64,000 nt of DNA from Chryseobacterium oryctis (GTDB lineage Bacteria > Bacteroidota > Bacteroidia > Flavobacteriales > Weeksellaceae): NCBI RefSeq assembly GCF_025971925.1, contig NZ_JAPDHV010000005.1, forward strand, positions 186,001-250,000, written 5' to 3'. Of the stretch, positions 26,852 to 35,082 are shown one piece after another; within the stretch, counting starts at the first letter, position 1; each line of letters begins with the position of its first letter. The translations under genes and the position numbers were made by a program. The notes below the pieces were generated by a model. It saw only the letters and a list, made by a program, of their open reading frames with translations, did not search any database and had not been told where the DNA came from.

Positions 26852-29800
26852 CTATTTCATTTCACCTGTTTGACTACTCCCTTTAGCAATTTGAGTTTTG
26901 ATTATTTTCAATAAAAAGCAATAAATTATATATTCATAAATTCTATTATTTGCTCTAACAACTCTTATAATATGCATATGAAATACACTTCCTAAGTATG
27001 AAAAAAGCTCCTTTTTAGAAGAATAATGAACTTTTCTTAAAAGGTCAAGAATCTCGAATTGTATGTTTTTCGACTCTTTTAATAGACTCTTCCTATTAAC
27101 AAATATTTCTTGTAAAATATTTTTATTATTATTATACTTCAAATTAATAGACCTGGTGGTATGTTTGTTTGATTTAAATTCGACATCATAGCTAATTTTC
27201 ATAAACTCGATGAATTCTAGAGCTACATTTTCATCATTGAAATATTCAATAATAATATTAAAAATATACTCTGCACAAAATAACCAAGATTGAATCCCTA
27301 TTTTTTTAGAATTTTTAATAAATTTCAAAGATAGTAAACTGTCTTTGAAAAATATTTTTTCAAAATTTTCAATTTGAGAATATCCATACCGATCTAACTC
27401 TCTTTCATATGTTTCAAGAGAGTATTTATGAACGATCCTACTTTTTTTCCATTTTTCTAGAAAGGTCGAAACTTTGCTAAAAACTATCGCAAAATTTTCA
27501 ACATGAGTTAATTTTAATCTTAACCTTAACTGAAAAGAATCTTCCACATATTTAATATAAAAAAAGGAATTAATTAACCCTTTGCCAATCATTTCATGAA
27601 TTACTTTATCTATTTTAACAAGTAAATCATCAATAGCTTTATTCCCTATATAAACTTTAAAATACACCCATTCGGAACCTGGGGAAAAAGATTGCTGAAT
27701 ATTATTTTTTTTAGGGATAACAAGAGAATTTTCGTTACAATCAATTAGATTTTTCTTGCAGAAAATAACCTCATTATTTAAATTTTGATTACCTACTCTA
27801 ACAGCAGAATTAAATTCAGATAAAAGATACTCTCTTAAGATTATACTCTTTTTCTTTTCCAGCTCCTTTAGCAATATCTCCAAAGTATACTCATTATCAA
27901 CATCAATTAATAATTCATTATCTCCCTCTCCAAATGTTACATATCTTTTAACTTTATAATCAGATAGCATTTTTGCTAATTCTTTAATATCTGTATTTTT
28001 TAATTCGGAAAATTTAATTATCCAACTCGACCTTCTAACAATAACATCTTTATATTCAATCCTCGGAATATAGTCTATAAATTGATGATATTTATCAATG
28101 TTAAAATTTTTTGAGTTTGTATAATCATATTGATATTTAATATCTGTTAATAATTCAAAGAAAGGTAAATTTTTAGGATGATTAACATTAAATGCATTAG
28201 AATAAAATGGCATAATATTTCTGTTATTAGTATCTGTTAAGATAACTTTCCCATTTCTTATAGATACATATATATCTTGGATATTAATATTGTTTTTAAA
28301 AATAGAATTAGCTAGGTATGAAATATGATTTTTTCTAAATTGTTTTCTTAAAATAACATTACCAAGAGTTGACTCAGGTATATAATCTATTTCCGCACAT
28401 ATAAAATCCTTAAAATACTGTTCTTCAAAAGCCGCTATCTCTTCTACAAGATCATTAATTTTTTCATTACTATTAGTAAATCTACCTAACAAATTAATTG
28501 GAGAGCTTCCTATTCCTTTAATATGAAAAACATTTTTATTTTTTTCTGCATTTTTATATAATTCCCCCAAAAAAACAAAAGTGGCTCCTTTTTTCAAATT
28601 TTCAGGCACTATTTTTTTTAAATCTTCATATTCTAGCCTAATAGAAGTATCGTTATTTTTAAGACCACTCTTAATTAGAGAAATTAAATAATTATCTTTT
28701 GAAAATATTTCTATATTATTTTTATATTCAAATACTGAGTTTTGGAGATTAAATATTAAAGGATTGTCATCTATTCCTCCACTATTTAAAAATTCGCCAT
28801 ACCCTATTCCTGATTCCGCGTCTAATACATTTGTTAATTTTTGAATGGAATCACCATATTTTTCTAAAAAAAGCTTTTTAAACTTAGTAATCCGTAATTC
28901 TTCAACACTGTTTTTATCACCAATCCTATCTAATACAAACAAAGCATCTTCCATGAACTTATTGTAAGATACAGGAATACTATTTTTTGTATTATAATTA
29001 ATCTCTTTATGTAAAAAAATATTGTTTCTTTTATTAGGAAATTTGTTTTTTAATAAAATCTCTAATTCACTTGTTGTTTTAAGGGATAAAAATTGATTAT
29101 GACTATCAATACTTTTTCCTTGAGAAATAATACTACTCAAGAAGTCAATCTTTTCTTTAATTAGTTGAATTTTATTTTTTTCATAAATCTTTTTTAATTT
29201 ATTTAAAAATTCTAATTCTGGAGGAGAGCCTATAGAAGATTGACTCAATTCTGAAACAATTATTTGAGAAGAAATTAGCTCATTTATATATTCTACTGCT
29301 TCAATTTTTTCATATCCAAAATTCACAATATATTCTATCAAGTAGCTGTACTCTATTCCTTGAAAACATTTATCAATAATTTTCTTTAAAATAAAATCCT
29401 TTTTTACTTGTGTTAATGCATATTTTCTTCCACTTTTTTCATCATAGCTAAATTCAACATACCTATAAGAATTATTATGAGCATATAAACTTGTATTAGT
29501 ATAATATTTAAGAGACGGAAGAAATCTTATGTCTTTTTCAACCTCATCATATAACATTTGATAGAGATTTGAATCCAAACGAGTATGGATCTCAAAATCT
29601 AAGCTTCTATCTATAGTAAAATCAGATATATTTTGCTCATTCCTATTTTCAACAACTAAATTACCTGAAAAAAGCCCAAAAGGAGTACAACGTGTAGATA
29701 ATCTCGTAAGATACTTAATACAAGTTAAAACCATTTTCTGATTCTTGGAAAAACTAGTTTCATCTAGTTTAATAAATTCAGAATATAAGATTGGAGAAGC

Positions 29801-29941
29801 TGTATTTAATGCATTTAAAAAATAATCATCATGTATTAAAGCCTTAAAAAGTTCCTCTTTTTTTAAATTAATTATTTTTTTATAATACTCATACGTTCTT
29901 ACAGGTGTCCTAATGACACTTTTAGAAAATAAATCACTCAT
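26852..29941 (-). CDS. lanB: Class I lanthipeptide dehydratase LanB
   Basis: 1029 aa, full length for LanB. The N-terminal glutamylation domain begins FSKSVIRTPVRTYEYYKKI and includes KMVLTCIKYLTRLSTRCTPFGLFSG, the conserved TPFG region. The C-terminal SpaB_C-type elimination domain spans about residues 755-1010 (EWVYFKVYIG, SFFYIKYVEDSFQLRLRLK, YERELDRYG). It should use glutamyl-tRNA to glutamylate Ser/Thr of the LanA core and then eliminate glutamate to give dehydroamino acids. The gene overlaps lanC by 8 bp and reads as very AT-rich. Both domains are fused in one chain, as in NisB. Confidence 0.93.
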   Translation of the reverse strand: MSDLFSKSVIRTPVRTYEYYKKIINLKKEELFKALIHDDYFLNALNTASPILYSEFIKLDETSFSKNQKMVLTCIKYLTRLSTRCTPFGLFSGNLVVENRNEQNISDFTIDRSLDFEIHTRLDSNLYQMLYDEVEKDIRFLPSLKYYTNTSLYAHNNSYRYVEFSYDEKSGRKYALTQVKKDFILKKIIDKCFQGIEYSYLIEYIVNFGYEKIEAVEYINELISSQIIVSELSQSSIGSPPELEFLNKLKKIYEKNKIQLIKEKIDFLSSIISQGKSIDSHNQFLSLKTTSELEILLKNKFPNKRNNIFLHKEINYNTKNSIPVSYNKFMEDALFVLDRIGDKNSVEELRITKFKKLFLEKYGDSIQKLTNVLDAESGIGYGEFLNSGGIDDNPLIFNLQNSVFEYKNNIEIFSKDNYLISLIKSGLKNNDTSIRLEYEDLKKIVPENLKKGATFVFLGELYKNAEKNKNVFHIKGIGSSPINLLGRFTNSNEKINDLVEEIAAFEEQYFKDFICAEIDYIPESTLGNVILRKQFRKNHISYLANSIFKNNINIQDIYVSIRNGKVILTDTNNRNIMPFYSNAFNVNHPKNLPFFELLTDIKYQYDYTNSKNFNIDKYHQFIDYIPRIEYKDVIVRRSSWIIKFSELKNTDIKELAKMLSDYKVKRYVTFGEGDNELLIDVDNEYTLEILLKELEKKKSIILREYLLSEFNSAVRVGNQNLNNEVIFCKKNLIDCNENSLVIPKKNNIQQSFSPGSEWVYFKVYIGNKAIDDLLVKIDKVIHEMIGKGLINSFFYIKYVEDSFQLRLRLKLTHVENFAIVFSKVSTFLEKWKKSRIVHKYSLETYERELDRYGYSQIENFEKIFFKDSLLSLKFIKNSKKIGIQSWLFCAEYIFNIIIEYFNDENVALEFIEFMKISYDVEFKSNKHTTRSINLKYNNNKNILQEIFVNRKSLLKESKNIQFEILDLLRKVHYSSKKELFSYLGSVFHMHIIRVVRANNRIYEYIIYCFLLKIIKTQIAKGSSQTGEMK

Positions 29942-31139
29942 ATAAAAACAACTTTAACCATTTATTATTATTTTTATTTCTTTGATAAAGTAAATTTAAG
30001 GCTATTCCTGCCACACCGGTTAATACTCCCCAATCCTTTTTATATAATAGGTCATTCCCTGTACATTTTTTAAATCCAGCAATATTATCATTTCCCTGTA
30101 TTTGTGTCACAATCAATTCCATAAAATAATTATAATTTTCTAAAAATTGAGAATCACCTGTAATATCATACCATTTTTTATTAAAAAAAGCAACACTTGA
30201 AACTCCATGACAAAAAGAAAAATCATAATAAAGAGGATTACCAAGAGCTTTAAATATATTGTTTCTTAATTTCCAATGGTTGGAAATTTCATAGGCATGG
30301 TTTAATAATTTTTCAGAATTCAAAAATACACCCAATTTATATAACGACATCGAAATAGTTTGGTCTCCATAACACCATCCTAACGGGTGAAAAGATGATG
30401 CTTTTCTTTCAAAATCTCTTTCATTACTTATACTTGGATAAAGAGAAAGATTAGAAAAATTAACATCCGCATCTAAATATATTTCTTCTATTAGCTTTAA
30501 AAGCATTAAAGAACTAGTCTTACTTGAAAACGCATCAATTCCTTTAATAATTACATGTATATAGGAACACATACCATGCGCTAAACCATAATTAATCGAA
30601 ACATTTTCATTTCTGGCTATTTGTAATTTTTTTAATAAAGATAAAACAATATTATCATAAAACCCTTCTGAAAAGGCAGGCCTCACATTAAAGGTCATTA
30701 AGTAATGTAAGACTCCTAATTTCCCATGCAAAAAGTCCAAAGAATTAAAATCATACAAAACATCAGAATAATTATTATTAGATTCAAGAATAACATTATC
30801 AATATCTATCAATAATTGCTCTACGTCATAGTCATTATCTGACAGATAATCCTTACAAACTCTTATAAGAAAAGCTACACCAACAAGACCATCACAATAG
30901 GTTAGAGTGTAATCATCTTCATTCAATTTATCATAAATAACATCAAAAAGTTCAAAAAAGAATTCTTTATCTTTTCCAGAACATAAGTCTGAGTGTATTT
31001 TTTCATAGAAAAATAATGCCACCCCCCCTAAACCCTCAAACAAAGATAAATCATGCTCTGAAGGAGCAAAATTCTCGATATAGCATTTTGAAATTTCATG
31101 AATTTTCTCATCAATTCTACAAGTTAAATCCATTTTCAT
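29934..31139 (-). CDS. lanC: Lanthionine synthetase C family cyclase LanC
   Basis: About 401 aa from the ATG at 31139. Counting from the upstream GTG (31169), the zinc ligands are Cys266 (GWCYGDQ) and Cys320-His321 (FCHGVSS), and the His of GLAHGM is His198; all four match NisC catalytic residues. Gly-rich repeats (GLGGVALF, LHGKLGVLHY, LTGVAGIALNLL) fit the alpha/alpha toroid. It should add Cys thiols to dehydroamino acids to form (methyl)lanthionine rings. I prefer the ATG because the GTG falls in the loop of the hairpin between lanA and lanC. Confidence 0.93.
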   Translation of the reverse strand: MKMDLTCRIDEKIHEISKCYIENFAPSEHDLSLFEGLGGVALFFYEKIHSDLCSGKDKEFFFELFDVIYDKLNEDDYTLTYCDGLVGVAFLIRVCKDYLSDNDYDVEQLLIDIDNVILESNNNYSDVLYDFNSLDFLHGKLGVLHYLMTFNVRPAFSEGFYDNIVLSLLKKLQIARNENVSINYGLAHGMCSYIHVIIKGIDAFSSKTSSLMLLKLIEEIYLDADVNFSNLSLYPSISNERDFERKASSFHPLGWCYGDQTISMSLYKLGVFLNSEKLLNHAYEISNHWKLRNNIFKALGNPLYYDFSFCHGVSSVAFFNKKWYDITGDSQFLENYNYFMELIVTQIQGNDNIAGFKKCTGNDLLYKKDWGVLTGVAGIALNLLYQRNKNNNKWLKLFLYE

Positions 31140-31155
31140 TTTATTCCATAAAACA

Positions 31156-31185
31156 ACAATGCTCTGCACACCCGCAAAGCATTGT
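31156..31185 (-). terminator. Attenuator hairpin between lanA and lanC
   Basis: Two 12-nt arms (31156-31167 and 31174-31185) pair with one G-U and a 6-nt loop, followed in the minus direction by a short T-rich stretch. It starts about 20 bp after the lanA stop. It probably gives partial termination or protects lanA mRNA, so that precursor exceeds enzymes. Confidence 0.6.
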
Positions 31186-31206
31186 CTAATTTGTAAATCA
31201 CATAAA

Positions 31207-31458
31207 TTATCTTGTTGGAAACGGCGAATTAGTTGTATACGTTGGCTGTGTAGTCAAATTAGGATCATACGTAACAGTACCTCCGCCTCCGCCTCCGCCT
31301 GTACACCAACAGCAAGTGAAGTCATGATTAGAACTACCAGCGCTACCAGCAGCTAAATCATTCTCTAACTGTGCAACTCCGCCTTTAATAGAGTCCATGT
31401 CTGATTTTGTCAATGATGTAATTTTTTCTTTCTTCAATGATAATTTTTTTTTGCTCAT
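31207..31458 (-). CDS. lanA: Class I lanthipeptide precursor LanA
   Basis: 83 aa. The leader MSKKKLSLKKEKITSLTKSD continues to MDSIKGG and has the Bacteroidota LanA pattern (LKKEKI, M-x-x-I-K-G-G), ending in a double Gly at 26-27. The predicted 56-residue core has three Cys (49, 50, 52: FTCCWCT), a run of seven Gly (54-60) and a Thr/Pro-rich tail (TTQPTYTTNSPFPT). Ser39, Ser42, Ser43 and Thr48 precede the cysteines and many Thr follow, so rings could close in either direction. It lies directly upstream of lanC and lanB. No transporter or protease gene is nearby. Confidence 0.9.
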   Translation of the reverse strand: MSKKKLSLKKEKITSLTKSDMDSIKGGVAQLENDLAAGSAGSSNHDFTCCWCTGGGGGGGTVTYDPNLTTQPTYTTNSPFPTR

Positions 31459-31521
31459 AAGTTAAAATATTATAAAGTTAAAAACCATTTATTTCTCAAA
31501 TGCAAGAAATATTTCATTCCT

Positions 31522-31529
31522 CAAATATA
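31522..31529 (-). promoter_or_regulatory. -7 box of the lan operon
   Basis: Minus-strand TATATTTG, about 63 nt upstream of the lanA ATG. No TTG at -33 is visible, so an activator may be needed. Confidence 0.4.
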
Positions 31530-31890
31530 AAAATATTTTAATAAAAAAATACATTTAATTTATTTATTTATAAATTATTTTAATATTTTTTCTCAACCTT
31601 CAAAACCACCCCTATAAATCACTACAAAAAAATACACCATGAAAGTTTGTTCTTAATATATTAAAAAAACAAAACTCTTATGCAAAACTAATAAGTTTCT
31701 ATCCTCCCTGAGAAACATAAAATTACGTTGACAATAACACAACTTTTACAACGCATTTCTTAAGATTTCAACATCATATTGTTCTGATTTACATAATTTT
31801 CATAACCTCCTCACCATTCAACCTTATAAGACACTGCAATTTTTCATGAAAAATAAATTACACAGGGTAGGAATTTCATAAAAAAATAAC
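31530..31890. other. Non-coding gap between lanA and the 106-aa gene
   Basis: The 557-bp gap 31459-32015 is very AT-rich with no supported ORF on either strand. I looked for a second double-Gly leader and found none. It contains the lanA -7 box on the left and a TATTTTTG box (31891-31898) for the rightward gene. Confidence 0.5.
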
Positions 31891-31898
31891 TATTTTTG
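31891..31898 (+). promoter_or_regulatory. -7 box of the 106-aa protein gene
   Basis: TATTTTTG followed by C; the leader would be about 110 nt. No clear -33 element. Confidence 0.4.
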
Positions 31899-32015
31899 CA
31901 TCCGAATTCTTCTGGAAAACGTTAAGAAATCTGACAAAGCTTTCTTAATAGAAGAATCAAATGATTGAATATTAATTTATTACGTTTATTTGGGTAATAA
32001 TCCAAATTATATATC

Positions 32016-32336
32016 ATGCCGGATTTAAAAATACAAGAAGCTAAATTGCTTTTTAAGAAAATCCACTCTAACCCAAAAAGTTATGATTTAAAGATCAATG
32101 AAGATGGGATTACAGGCAGAGATGATAAAATAAGTTTCAGACTTTATAGGAAAGGAGAAAGGTTCGCTTTTGAAGTAACGATTGATGAACTCACCTTCAC
32201 CAACACTACTGGAGAATGGAACAACGCTATGGTTATGCTTACAAGCACAATCAAAAAAATAGAAAGAGAAGACGAGAATATTAAAATAGAACAAGCAATC
32301 GATAAACTACGAAAATATTTATCAGAAGAAAATTAA
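32016..32336 (+). CDS. Conserved small hypothetical protein
   Basis: 106 aa, soluble, no signal peptide. It has mixed alpha/beta character: a helical start (DLKIQEAKLLFKKIHSN), a beta-rich middle (FRLYRKGERFAFEVTIDELTF) and a charged helical end (IKIEQAIDKLRKYLSEEN). It is transcribed toward rpsT with a promoter between them. I do not recognise a domain. Confidence 0.7.
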   Translation: MPDLKIQEAKLLFKKIHSNPKSYDLKINEDGITGRDDKISFRLYRKGERFAFEVTIDELTFTNTTGEWNNAMVMLTSTIKKIEREDENIKIEQAIDKLRKYLSEEN

Positions 32337-32353
32337 AAAAACTTAAAAATAAA

Positions 32354-32385
32354 TTTGGTAGATAAAAAAAAAGGTTATACTTTTG
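32354..32385 (+). promoter_or_regulatory. Promoter of rpsT
   Basis: TTTG (32354-32357), 20-nt spacer, TACTTTTG (32378-32385): the best consensus match in the window. The in-frame TTG at 32383 lies in the -7 box, so the rpsT start is 32404. Confidence 0.8.
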
Positions 32386-32403
32386 CACTCACATTTGAAC
32401 GAT

Positions 32404-32658
32404 ATGGCAAATCATAAATCAGCATTAAAAAGAATTAGACAAAACGAAGTAAGAAAACTTCGTAACAGATACTACCACAAGACTGCTAGAACAGCTATGA
32501 AGGTATTAAGAAATGAAGAAGATAAATCTGCTGCTGCAGAACAATTGCCAAAAGTTATCTCTTTGTTGGATAAATTAGCTAAGAAAAACATTATCCACAA
32601 AAACAAAGCTGCTAACTTAAAAAGCAAATTAACTAAGCACGTTAACAAACTAGCTTAA
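32404..32658 (+). CDS. rpsT: 30S ribosomal protein S20
   Basis: 84 aa from the ATG at 32404. It starts [20 protein letters not shown] and continues as the all-helical, Lys/Arg-rich bundle of S20 ([27 protein letters not shown]), which binds 16S rRNA early in 30S assembly. Two tRNA-Glu genes follow on the same strand, the first 11 bp downstream, so they may share the transcript. Confidence 0.97.
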   Translation: MANHKSALKRIRQNEVRKLRNRYYHKTARTAMKVLRNEEDKSAAAEQLPKVISLLDKLAKKNIIHKNKAANLKSKLTKHVNKLA

Positions 32659-32669
32659 TAAGTATAGTA

Positions 32670-32741
32670 GGCCCGTTCGTCTATCGGTTAGGACCTCAGA
32701 TTTTCATTCTGGTAAGAGGGGTTCGATTCCCCTACGGGCTA
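32670..32741 (+). tRNA. tRNA-Glu (TTC), copy 2
   Basis: 72 nt. Acceptor GGCCCGT/ACGGGCT, D-stem GTC/GAC, anticodon loop TTTTCAT (anticodon TTC), T-stem AGGGG/CCCCT. G1-U72 and A73. It is identical over all 72 nt to the copy at 32807 and differs from the copy at 26630. Confidence 0.95.
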
Positions 32742-32806
32742 CAAAACTAAGAGTTGATAAACTTATAAAAACAAAACTAACACACTTTTATTAGTGGAAG
32801 ATAGAG

Positions 32807-32878
32807 GGCCCGTTCGTCTATCGGTTAGGACCTCAGATTTTCATTCTGGTAAGAGGGGTTCGATTCCCCTACGGGCTA
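32807..32878 (+). tRNA. tRNA-Glu (TTC), copy 3, attachment site of the island
   Basis: 72 nt, identical to copy 2. Its last 15 nt plus one flanking base (32864-32879) recur at 39831-39846, so this is the integration target. The tRNA is intact, rebuilt by the element's end. Confidence 0.95.
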
Positions 32879-32879
32879 C
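32864..32879. repeat. attL (16-nt direct repeat)
   Basis: TTCCCCTACGGGCTAC at the 3' end of tRNA-Glu copy 3, identical to 39831-39846. Confidence 0.9.
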
Positions 32880-32893
32880 TTAACAACAATTAA

Positions 32894-32928
32894 AAAACTC
32901 TGATAAATACAAGTATCAGAGTTTTTTT
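32894..32928 (+). terminator. Island-borne terminator for tRNA-Glu
   Basis: Arms AAAAACTCTGATA and TATCAGAG with a T7 run start about 15 bp after the tRNA. It lies inside the element, so it replaces the chromosomal terminator now at 39848-39875. Confidence 0.85.
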
Positions 32929-32938
32929 GTTTTGAATG

Positions 32939-32956
32939 TTTACGAAATTCTTCCGA
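32939..32956. repeat. Left copy of an 18-nt subterminal repeat
   Basis: TTTACGAAATTCTTCCGA matches 39709-39726 at 17 of 18 positions. A separate 11-nt repeat AATACAAGTAT is at 32906-32916 and 39726-39736. Both lie near the element ends, as arm-type integrase or Xis sites would. Confidence 0.6.
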
Positions 32957-33221
32957 TTTTCCGAAATCTCCCTTACACAATCTTGTACAAAGCGAATTTC
33001 CAAAATCTTTTTTGATTTCTAAAATTTCTTCTTTCCTTTCTTTTCTTTTTGTTATATATTCAACTCGGAAATCTTTCATATAATTTAGATCAGGAACTGA
33101 TATATCGTCCTATTTTCGGAAGGATTTTCACATTGGATTTCTTTGTCTTTATTAGTTTTTTGGTCATTTTAAATAAAAAACTTACACGTATATATTACCA
33201 TATAATGTACTCTATCTAATA
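32957..33221. other. Left-end non-coding region of the island
   Basis: There is no supported gene here. The stretch carries further TTCCGA-type motifs (TTCCGAAA near 32961, TTTCGGAA near 33115). A 67-codon ORF on the minus strand (32876-33079) runs through att and the terminator and is judged spurious. Confidence 0.5.
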
Positions 33222-34055
33222 TTAATCAAAAAACTGAAAACTCAATTGTTGTTCTTTCAATGGGTGAAATGTTCCAATAATCATAAATGGATTTTTTCCT
33301 GTAAAGTGAAAAAGTTGTGATGTTCCAAGGAATAAATGCAAATCTTTTGTTTTAGCAAAATTGTCTAGGTATTGTTTTTTAACGTCTTGAACCGCTTTGT
33401 TTTCATTGCCTTCATGTTTTTTTAAACAATTCCAATATAGCTGTCCAATTTCCCAGTCTTCAATCATCATTTTACTTTGTTTTCCATTACTGTCTTTAAT
33501 GATATAAGAAAACTTATATGGTAATTTTTTGACAACTTCAAAAAGATCTTCATCTTCCTGAGCAAATAAGTTGCTACTCCTGTCTTGTTTTAGTTTAGCC
33601 AATTTATTTTTATCCCATTCTCTTTCCACACTCTCTATTGTAAAATCAACAATTTCAGTTGGAAAAAACACAGCCAAAGAAGTCATAATTTCTTTATTTT
33701 TTGCTTCTTTGATTAGCTCATCAAGATCAGTGTAAATTTTATTCTTAAACACAATTTCTTTCCTTAGCAACCAGTTGCTTTTGGTATCTAAATGGTCTAA
33801 AATTTTTATCTCAGTATCATAAGAAACTGGTCTGTAGCTTTCTTTCCTAAAATCAGAAGCATTTTTTACCAAATCAATCTCAATCCAATCATATTTCTTA
33901 TATTGTTCACCAAAAGATTTCTTCCGAAATTGAATAGGATATATCCTTATCCAAGAACCATCCTCCAAAAATCCCGCAGTACAAACAAGTTCATCATATT
34001 TTTCTGAAATTGCTGGATAAGTTTTAACGGTTATTAGTACTTTTGTTTTAGCCAT
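33222..34055 (-). CDS. Dual OB (DuOB) domain-like protein
   Basis: 277 aa, soluble. The N-terminal half has the pattern I associate with DuOB proteins: VKTYPAISEKYDELVCTAG, LEDGSWIRIYPIQFR, YKKYDWIEIDLVKN, FRKESYRP. The C-terminal half ends FHFTGKNPFMIIGTFHPLKEQ. DuOB proteins are predicted nucleic-acid binders seen in bacterial conflict contexts. It starts 5 bp after its DUF488-encoding partner. Its position inside a mobile element suggests a defence or element-maintenance role, which is inference. Confidence 0.65.
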   Translation of the reverse strand: MAKTKVLITVKTYPAISEKYDELVCTAGFLEDGSWIRIYPIQFRKKSFGEQYKKYDWIEIDLVKNASDFRKESYRPVSYDTEIKILDHLDTKSNWLLRKEIVFKNKIYTDLDELIKEAKNKEIMTSLAVFFPTEIVDFTIESVEREWDKNKLAKLKQDRSSNLFAQEDEDLFEVVKKLPYKFSYIIKDSNGKQSKMMIEDWEIGQLYWNCLKKHEGNENKAVQDVKKQYLDNFAKTKDLHLFLGTSQLFHFTGKNPFMIIGTFHPLKEQQLSFQFFD

Positions 34056-34060
34056 ATTAT

Positions 34061-34945
34061 TTAGATATGCTTAATCTCATAGATAAATTCAGGATTATCA
34101 GAAATTGCTTCAGCTAAGTGTTTTCGATGACATTGACAAACGTCTGCTTCAAAGCAAGTCAAAGCAATTCTTTTTTTTGTTTTCAACAGAACAAAGATTT
34201 TGTTTTGATCATTCACTGTATGAGGCAAATTATTCTTTCTATAATTATCAAATAACTTATCATAATCCTCTTGTGAATTTAATTCTTGCCTTTCTTCAGA
34301 TTGAATCCCAACCTCAGGGTAATGGATATATTCAATACCCATTGCATTGCAATATTTTATCAAAGAAGACTTACTAAATCCAAATTTCATGCTTAATGGG
34401 TTTCTTCTAACATCAACCAAGACTTTAACATCATTTTTCAATAGTTTGAGTAGATATTCTTCCAAAGATATTCCTTCATAACCTATTGTATATAAAATAG
34501 TACGATCAATATTTGGAACTGAATTTAAAACTTTTTGATATTGAACTTCATCAAGAAGCTCTTTTGCCTTCAAACTTTTTGTTGCCCAAAATGGATAATT
34601 AATATATGTATGCTTCATCAATGAATTAGCATTCATTCTTCCATATAAGGCTTTTAGTTCTACAATTTTATTTTTATCATTACTTTTTAATAACTTCAAA
34701 TAATCTGTAGCATCATTTTTTTTGAAATGAGAATTTGTCTCAATTAAAATTCCTTTGTTAACCATTGCTATTAAATCAGCATTAGCAGAAAAAGAATAAC
34801 AACCGTATTTATATGGAACAAAATCGTATTCAGATGTTAGCTTGTGCATACTAAGCAAAAACAATAGCTTTTGAAGTCGAATTTTATCTAATTCATTTTC
34901 AAAAACTTGTAAAAGTGCTAATATAATTTTTCTTCTGTAAAACAT
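34061..34945 (-). CDS. DUF488 protein with N-terminal helical domain
   Basis: 294 aa. The first about 130 residues (RKIILALLQVFENELDKIRL, YDFVPYKYGCYSFSA) form a helical, winged-helix-like region that recalls the SocA/Panacea group. From about 150 a DUF488 domain follows: LYTIGYEGISLEEYL, VDVRRNPLS, GIEYIHYPEVG and the C-terminal ALTCFEADVCQCHRKHLAEAI with its Cys/His cluster. DUF488 activity is not established; the Cys/His/Arg residues suggest an enzyme. It is the first gene of a two-gene unit with the DuOB-like gene. The N-terminal assignment is tentative. Confidence 0.75.
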   Translation of the reverse strand: MFYRRKIILALLQVFENELDKIRLQKLLFLLSMHKLTSEYDFVPYKYGCYSFSANADLIAMVNKGILIETNSHFKKNDATDYLKLLKSNDKNKIVELKALYGRMNANSLMKHTYINYPFWATKSLKAKELLDEVQYQKVLNSVPNIDRTILYTIGYEGISLEEYLLKLLKNDVKVLVDVRRNPLSMKFGFSKSSLIKYCNAMGIEYIHYPEVGIQSEERQELNSQEDYDKLFDNYRKNNLPHTVNDQNKIFVLLKTKKRIALTCFEADVCQCHRKHLAEAISDNPEFIYEIKHI

Positions 34946-35082
34946 TCTGCAAAATTACAAATTTGATTTCAGACTATTCATTTATATTTCCATATTCCTT
35001 TTTGTAGAATCTATTAACATTAATTTTTGTCATTTGATTTGTAAATGTATTCTGGATACATGGACAAACGTATTTAGAGGTC

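Noticed and set aside
31159..31356. Plus-strand ORF rich in Ser/Ala/Cys opposite lanA
   Set aside because: It is the antisense shadow of the Gly-rich lanA core; no promoter and an implausible composition.
32727..32742. Third copy of the 16-nt att sequence in tRNA-Glu copy 2
   Set aside because: It is simply the 3' end of an identical tRNA. It could be an alternative target, or the element could have carried copy 3 in, but tandem tRNA duplication before integration is simpler.
32876..33079. 67-codon ORF on the minus strand at the island's left end
   Set aside because: It runs antisense through the island terminator, ends at the tRNA-Glu 3' end, has low-complexity Lys/Glu content and no promoter.
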